From Kangiellaceae bacterium (lineage in GTDB: Bacteria; Pseudomonadota; Gammaproteobacteria; Enterobacterales; Kangiellaceae), in contig JASBTO010000227.1 in the NCBI GenBank assembly GCA_030148365.1, positions 1 through 10,638 on the forward strand: a stretch of 10,638 nucleotides of DNA, in the 5' to 3' direction. The position numbers and the translations under genes were made by a program. Shown one piece after another: positions 6,658 to 10,638 of this stretch (the first letter of the stretch is position 1; the number at the start of each line of letters is the position of its first letter). The notes beneath the pieces are model-generated. The model saw only the letters and a program-made list of their open reading frames with translations. It did no database searches and was not told the DNA's origin.

Positions 6658-6669
6658 AAACAATTGTTT
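6658..6669. promoter_or_regulatory. Perfect 12-bp palindrome upstream of accA, possible operator
   Basis: AAACAATTGTTT is an exact palindrome ending 7 nt before the accA ATG. Read on the accA strand with flanks it is GAAAC-AATT-GTTTA. This matches the Pseudomonas PsrA consensus ([CG]AAAC-N2-4-GTTT[GC]) except for the last base. PsrA is a TetR-type regulator that responds to long-chain fatty acids, so an operator at accA would make biological sense, but this is inference from one site. It occupies the position where a ribosome-binding site is expected. AT-rich palindromes of this size can also arise by chance. Confidence 0.4.
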
Positions 6670-6672
6670 CAA

Positions 6673-6701
6673 TATTTACCGCAAATTGGAGAGTAGTTTA
6701 A
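6673..6701 (-). promoter_or_regulatory. Weak candidate accA promoter in an AT-rich stretch
   Basis: On the minus strand TAAATA (6673-6678) and TTAAAC (6696-6701) are spaced 17 bp; each matches the sigma70 hexamers at only 3 of 6 bases. Transcription would start near 6666, inside the palindrome, giving a very short leader. An alternative is TTTAAT (6655-6660, 5 of 6) with TTGCGG at 18-bp spacing. That would put the start almost at the ATG, with a spacing too short to be comfortable. The stretch 6651-6700 is clearly AT-richer than its surroundings. Confidence 0.3.
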
Positions 6702-6756
6702 CCGGAAACCGGCCGTGATGAAATTGATTGCCATGATTAGTTGCGTCCGCACTCAG

Positions 6757-6787
6757 GTCCGGATCACCACTGCCCGGACAGGTGACC
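6757..6787. other. Overlapping inverted repeats between dnaE and accA
   Basis: GTCCGG (6757-6762) can pair with CCGGAC (6774-6779), loop 11 nt. GG-TCACC (6761-6762, 6764-6768, one base bulged) can pair with GGTGACC (6781-6787), loop 12 nt. The two stems cannot form together as simple hairpins. No T-run follows on either strand. They lie about 110-135 nt upstream of accA, in the dnaE 3' untranslated region, and could be mRNA processing or stability structures, or chance. Confidence 0.25.
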
Positions 6788-6834
6788 GGCCTGATTCGGA
6801 TTTCTCAGTGTCTGCTAAATTCATCTGGCCGGCA

Positions 6835-9800
6835 TCAGGAATAAAGGATTTCCACCCCGGTACAGCCGGAAATTTCCCGCAGTCGGTGCAGGAGTTCATC
6901 CGCCGGCTGGACCTGCCACTCGACGCCGAGTCGGATGGGCACGGTAGCGCCCGCACTCTGTTCGTGAAACTCGATCAATACCGGGCACACACCGGGTGTA
7001 AAGTGGCGCAGGGCATGCTGAAGTTGCTCGGTAAAGTCTTCCTTGAGCGCCAGGCTTGCCAGACGTACCTGCACACCTTTCGAATACTTCTCCCGGGCTT
7101 CCTCGAAGGTCATGATATTGCGCGCCGTAACCCGCATGCCCCCGGAGAAATTGTCCTCACTGCAATCACCCTCGGCGACGACCACCGTATCCTTGGTCAG
7201 TTGCTGGCGAAACTCTTCAAAAGCTTCGCTGTAGACGGTCAACTCGGCGCGCGCCGAGCGATCATCCAGGGTCACGACCGCCATACGGCCGCCGCGCTTG
7301 GTATTGAGTACCCGCACTCCGACAATAAGCCCCACGACGTTAATTGCCTGATTGCGGCCGGTCGGCTGCAGATCCACCAGACGGGTGACCGGCAGGTTGC
7401 CAATTTCCGGCAGATACCGATCAATCGGGTGGCCGGTAAGATAGAGGCCGAGGGTTTCCTTCTCGCCATGCAGGACCTGCTCATCGGTCCACGGCTTGAC
7501 CTTGACAAAGCGGCCGCCTGATTCGGCGTTGGAACCGATGGCATTACCGAACAGATCCTCCTGTCCCAGCTCTTCGTTGCGACCGAACTGTTCGGCTGCG
7601 GCCATGGCTTCATCCAGGCTCGCCATCAGGGTCGCGCGATTGGGGCCGAGGTTGTCGAGGGCACCGGCCCTGATCAGGGATTCGAGGACCCGGCGGTTGG
7701 CTTTTTTCAGATCCACCCGGTTGCAGAAATCAAACAGATCCTTGTAGGGACCGGCGGCGCGCCGCTCCCGGACGATGCTTTCTATCGCGCCTTCACCGAC
7801 GCCCTTGATGGCGCCGATCCCGTAGATAATATCGCCTTCGTCATCGACGCTGAACTTGTAGCGCCCGCGATTGACGTCCGGCGGCGCGATGGTCAGCTTC
7901 ATGGCGTTGGCATCCTCGACATAGATCACCACCTTCTCGGTATGATCCATGTCGGAGGACATGACTGCCGCCATGAACGCCGCCGGGTAATGGGCCTTCA
8001 GCCAGGCGGTCTGATAGGACACCAGAGCGTAGGCCGCCGAGTGGGACTTGTTGAAGCCATAGCCGGCGAATTTTTCCATCAGGTCGAAAATATAGGTCGC
8101 GGTACTCTCCTCCACGCCCCGCTTCACCGCGCCTTCGGTAAAGATCTGCCGCTGCTTGGCCATCTCTTCCGCTTTCTTCTTGCCCATTGCCCGGCGCAGC
8201 AAATCGGCGGCGCCAAGGGTATAGCCGGCCAGCACCTGGGCGATCTGCATGACCTGCTCCTGATACAGGATGACGCCATAGGTCGGCTCCAGGATGGGCT
8301 CGAGATCCGGATGCGGGTATTCAACTTTTGCGCGGCCGTGCTTTCGGGCGATAAAGTCATCGACCATGCCCGATTGCAGGGGCCCCGGCCGGAACAGGGC
8401 AACAAGAGCAATGATGTCCTCAAAGCTGCTGGGCTTGAGCCGCTTGATCAGCTCTTTCATGCCTCGGGATTCGAGCTGGAAGACCGCCGTGGTATTGGCT
8501 GCCTGAAGCATTTTGAAGACCGCCTTGTCGTCAATCGGAATGCGGGTGATGTCCAGCAACTCCTCGTCGCCCTGCTCCCGCTTCTTTTCATTGATGGTGG
8601 CGACGGCCCAGTCGATAATGGTCAGGGTCCGCAAGCCCAGAAAGTCGAATTTGACCAGTCCGGCGTGTTCCACGTCATCCTTGTCAAACTGGGTCACCAC
8701 CCCGCCACCGGACTCATCGGAGAACAGGGGCGCAAAGTCCGTCAGCTCCGATGGCGCGATGACCACGCCCCCGGCGTGCTTGCCGGCATTCCGGGTGACG
8801 CCTTCGAGCTTCTTGGCCAGATCCCAGAGTTCCCGGACATCCTCTTCATTCTCGTAACGCCGCGGCAGTTCCGGCTCCTGTTCGAAGGCCTTGTCGAGGG
8901 TCATGCCGACTTCAAACGGGATCAGTTTGGCGAGTTTGTCGACAAAACCGTAGGGCTGGCCGAGCACCCGACCAACATCGCGGATCGCCGCCTTGGCCGC
9001 CATGGTACCGAAAGTGATGATCTGGGAGACGCTGCTGCGGCCATAGGTCTCGGCCACGTAATCAATGACCCGATCCCGGCCTTCCATGCAGAAGTCGACG
9101 TCAAAGTCCGGCATCGAGATCCGCTCCGGATTCAGGAAGCGCTCAAACAGCAGATCATATTCCAGCGGATCAAGATCGGTAATGTCGAGAGCATAGGCCA
9201 CCAGGGATCCGGCGCCCGAACCCCGCCCCGGACCGACCGGTACGCCGTTTTTCTTGGACCAGCGGATAAAATCGGCAACAATCAGGAAGTAACCGGGAAA
9301 GCCCATCTCATTGATGACGTCCAGCTCAATTTGCAGACGCTCATCGTAGGCCTTGCGCCGTTCCGGAAAGTCCTCGGCGTCGGTGTCGTAAAGAAACTCC
9401 AGCCGGCGCTCAAGCCCTTCCCGGGAGACGTGCTCGAGATGAGAAGCCATGGACTGCCCTTCCGGAACGGGGTAGTCGGGCAGGAAGTAGGTCCCGAGGG
9501 CCAGCTCGAGATTACAACGCCGGGCAATCTCGACGGTATTTTCAATAGCTTCGGGAATGTCAGAAAAAATTTCCTGCATTTCTGCCGCGCTGCGCAGATA
9601 TTGTTGCTCGCTGTAGTCCCGGGGCCGGCGAGGATCATCAAGGGCGCGGCCCTGGTTGATGCTGACCCGGGCTTCGTGGGCGCCGAAATCCTCGGCTTCC
9701 AGAAAGCGCACGTCGTTGGTCGCCACCACCGGCACGCCGGCGCCCTGGGCAAGCCCCACCACGGCATGCAGATAGGTTTCTTCCTGGGGCCGGCCGGTGC

Positions 9801-10311
9801 GGTGCAATTCCAGGTAAAAACTGTCCGGGAAGCAATGTTGCCAAAAGCCGAGATTCTCCGCGGCCAACTGGTGGTTGTCGGCCAGCAATGCCTTGCCGAC
9901 ATCGCCCTGCCGGCCGCCAGAGAGGCAAATCAGTCCTGCGCTCAACTCTCGCAGCCACTCGCGGTCCACTAACGGCACACCTCGTTGTTGGCCTTGCAGG
10001 TAAGCCTTCGAGATGAGTCGTTTCAGATTCAGGTAACCGGTCTTGTCCTTGCACAGCAAGGTAATCCGGAAGGCTTCGTCGCCCATCTCCTCGCTGCGTA
10101 CCAGAAAATCCGCGCCGACGATGGGTTTGACGCCTGCGGACAACGCGGCGCGATAGAATTTCACCAGCCCGAACAGGTTGCACTGATCCGTCATCGCCAC
10201 CGCCGGCATCTGTTTTGCCTGGCAGGCCGCGATCAAAGGCTTGATCCGCACCAGTCCGTCGACGAGGGAATACTCGCTGTGCAATCGAAGGTGAACGAAC
10301 TCAGGATTCAT
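6835..10311 (-). CDS. dnaE: DNA polymerase III subunit alpha
   Basis: DnaE is the replicative polymerase of the holoenzyme. The product is 1158 residues (E. coli 1160). Domains in order: PHP (about 1-275), palm with catalytic Asp402 and Asp404 in PDFDVDF (401-407) and Asp556 in KFDFLGL (each one residue after E. coli D401, D403 and D555), thumb and fingers to about 810, HhH region, the beta-clamp-binding pentapeptide QEDLF (917-921, just before Gly922), an OB fold (about 990-1070) and the C-terminal tau-binding region. The PHP site is degenerate: the first motif reads HLRLH, as in E. coli, not the HxHxH of PHP domains with metal-dependent exonuclease, so proofreading should come from a separate DnaQ. 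Upstream there is only a weak GGAAAAG before ATG 10309-10311. rnhB lies 72 nt before it and accA 184 nt after. A 676-codon open frame on the opposite strand is a shadow. Confidence 0.99.
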   Translation of the reverse strand: MNPEFVHLRLHSEYSLVDGLVRIKPLIAACQAKQMPAVAMTDQCNLFGLVKFYRAALSAGVKPIVGADFLVRSEEMGDEAFRITLLCKDKTGYLNLKRLISKAYLQGQQRGVPLVDREWLRELSAGLICLSGGRQGDVGKALLADNHQLAAENLGFWQHCFPDSFYLELHRTGRPQEETYLHAVVGLAQGAGVPVVATNDVRFLEAEDFGAHEARVSINQGRALDDPRRPRDYSEQQYLRSAAEMQEIFSDIPEAIENTVEIARRCNLELALGTYFLPDYPVPEGQSMASHLEHVSREGLERRLEFLYDTDAEDFPERRKAYDERLQIELDVINEMGFPGYFLIVADFIRWSKKNGVPVGPGRGSGAGSLVAYALDITDLDPLEYDLLFERFLNPERISMPDFDVDFCMEGRDRVIDYVAETYGRSSVSQIITFGTMAAKAAIRDVGRVLGQPYGFVDKLAKLIPFEVGMTLDKAFEQEPELPRRYENEEDVRELWDLAKKLEGVTRNAGKHAGGVVIAPSELTDFAPLFSDESGGGVVTQFDKDDVEHAGLVKFDFLGLRTLTIIDWAVATINEKKREQGDEELLDITRIPIDDKAVFKMLQAANTTAVFQLESRGMKELIKRLKPSSFEDIIALVALFRPGPLQSGMVDDFIARKHGRAKVEYPHPDLEPILEPTYGVILYQEQVMQIAQVLAGYTLGAADLLRRAMGKKKAEEMAKQRQIFTEGAVKRGVEESTATYIFDLMEKFAGYGFNKSHSAAYALVSYQTAWLKAHYPAAFMAAVMSSDMDHTEKVVIYVEDANAMKLTIAPPDVNRGRYKFSVDDEGDIIYGIGAIKGVGEGAIESIVRERRAAGPYKDLFDFCNRVDLKKANRRVLESLIRAGALDNLGPNRATLMASLDEAMAAAEQFGRNEELGQEDLFGNAIGSNAESGGRFVKVKPWTDEQVLHGEKETLGLYLTGHPIDRYLPEIGNLPVTRLVDLQPTGRNQAINVVGLIVGVRVLNTKRGGRMAVVTLDDRSARAELTVYSEAFEEFRQQLTKDTVVVAEGDCSEDNFSGGMRVTARNIMTFEEAREKYSKGVQVRLASLALKEDFTEQLQHALRHFTPGVCPVLIEFHEQSAGATVPIRLGVEWQVQPADELLHRLREISGCTGVEILYS

Positions 10312-10344
10312 CAGGCAGACTTTTCCGGTAACTGTGGCACGCTC

Positions 10345-10350
10345 ATTCTA
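10345..10350 (-). promoter_or_regulatory. Candidate -10 element for dnaE
   Basis: In the 72-nt rnhB-dnaE gap the minus strand carries TAGAAT (5 of 6 matches to TATAAT). A suboptimal -35 (TTTGCG, 15 bp upstream; 10366-10371) overlaps nothing else. Transcription from it would start near 10338, about 27 nt before the dnaE ATG. It may give dnaE extra expression beyond read-through from rnhB. Confidence 0.3.
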
Positions 10351-10383
10351 GGCCAAAGGGGACTGCGCAAACCAGCCGTCATA

Positions 10384-10638
10384 TCAAAAAACCAGCGCCT
10401 TTTGCACCGGTGAGAAACTTTTCCGGTGAATGGGACATGGACCCAGCTTCAGGATAGCCTCCCGGTGCGCCCTGGTCGGATATCCCTTGTGACCCGCAAA
10501 GCCGTAGCCCGGATACAGCTCTTCCATGGCCACCATTTCCGCATCCCGCGCCACCTTGGCGATGATGGACGCCGCGCTGATCGACTCGATGCTGCCGTCG
10601 CCGCCAACCACCGCTTCACTGGTGCAAGGCAACTGCGG
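10384..10638 (-). CDS. rnhB: Ribonuclease HII, C-terminal part (5' end outside window)
   Basis: RNase HII cuts the RNA strand of RNA-DNA hybrids and starts removal of single ribonucleotides from DNA. Only the last 84 residues are present (E. coli full length 198). The frame is open through the right edge; an in-frame TTG near the edge (10630-10632) encodes Leu within the protein and is not a start. Seen are the Asp of VVGGDGSI (codon 10597-10599, equivalent to E. coli catalytic D126), ISAASIIAKVARDAEM, YGFAGHKGYPT and the terminal HRKSFSPVQKAL. The N-terminal DEVGRGP motif and the D108-equivalent would lie beyond the window. TGA is at 10384-10386. Position just before dnaE on the same strand is the classic gammaproteobacterial order (lpxB-rnhB-dnaE), which predicts lpxB further to the right. 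Confidence 0.96.
   Translation of the reverse strand, partial: PQLPCTSEAVVGGDGSIESISAASIIAKVARDAEMVAMEELYPGYGFAGHKGYPTRAHREAILKLGPCPIHRKSFSPVQKALVF

Noticed and set aside
6715..7521. 268-codon plus-strand frame starting in the dnaE-accA spacer
   Set aside because: The first 40 or so codons are in the spacer but the rest is antisense to the dnaE C-terminus. There is no good ribosome-binding site and no domain. A short antisense transcript cannot be excluded, but nothing supports a protein.
7942..9972. 676-codon open frame on the plus strand, opposite dnaE
   Set aside because: It lies wholly antisense to a full-length, motif-complete dnaE, and its protein is Gly/His/Arg/Leu-rich with no recognisable domain. 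Long antisense frames are expected opposite GC-rich coding DNA.

Overview
The window looks like core chromosome of a non-enteric gammaproteobacterium. The DNA is GC-rich by eye, though I did not compute a figure. The protein sequences are of gammaproteobacterial type: DnaE is within two residues and AccA within one of the E. coli lengths, and the rnhB-dnaE-accA-tilS order resembles the Pseudomonas arrangement from memory. No genus can be assigned. I see no mobile element, tRNA, rRNA, CRISPR array, integrase or toxin-antitoxin pair.

Layout, left to right. (1) Positions 1-343 hold the 3' end of a plus-strand gene with an acidic 18-bp tandem-repeat tract followed by a C-terminal LysM domain. (2) A strong hairpin at 394-423, symmetrical on both strands, ends this gene and the convergent minus-strand gene for a small FmdB-type zinc-ribbon protein (443-700). 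(3) A divergent intergenic region (701-881) carries a good extended -10 promoter for proS. (4) A tight plus-strand cluster follows: proS (882-2597), a secreted lytic transglycosylase (2605-3189) and a cytoplasmic patatin-like phospholipase (3194-4354). The gaps are 7 and 4 nt, so co-transcription is likely. (5) The patatin gene runs into the end of tilS with a 19-bp tail-to-tail overlap and no intrinsic terminator. (6) The rest is a minus-strand housekeeping cluster, in transcription order rnhB (partial, cut by the window edge), dnaE, accA and tilS. The gaps are 72, 184 and 8 nt.

The genes cover primer and RNA removal from DNA (RnhB), replication (DnaE), the first committed step of fatty-acid synthesis (AccA), and decoding accuracy (TilS, ProS). 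The plus-strand cluster adds cell-wall turnover (transglycosylase) and lipid hydrolysis (patatin).

I found no convincing new multi-gene system. The points most worth a second look are the near-perfect 18-bp tandem repeat in the LysM gene, a perfect 12-bp palindrome resembling a PsrA-type operator where the accA ribosome-binding site should be, the conserved-looking proS/transglycosylase/patatin run, and the overlapping 3' ends of patatin and tilS.
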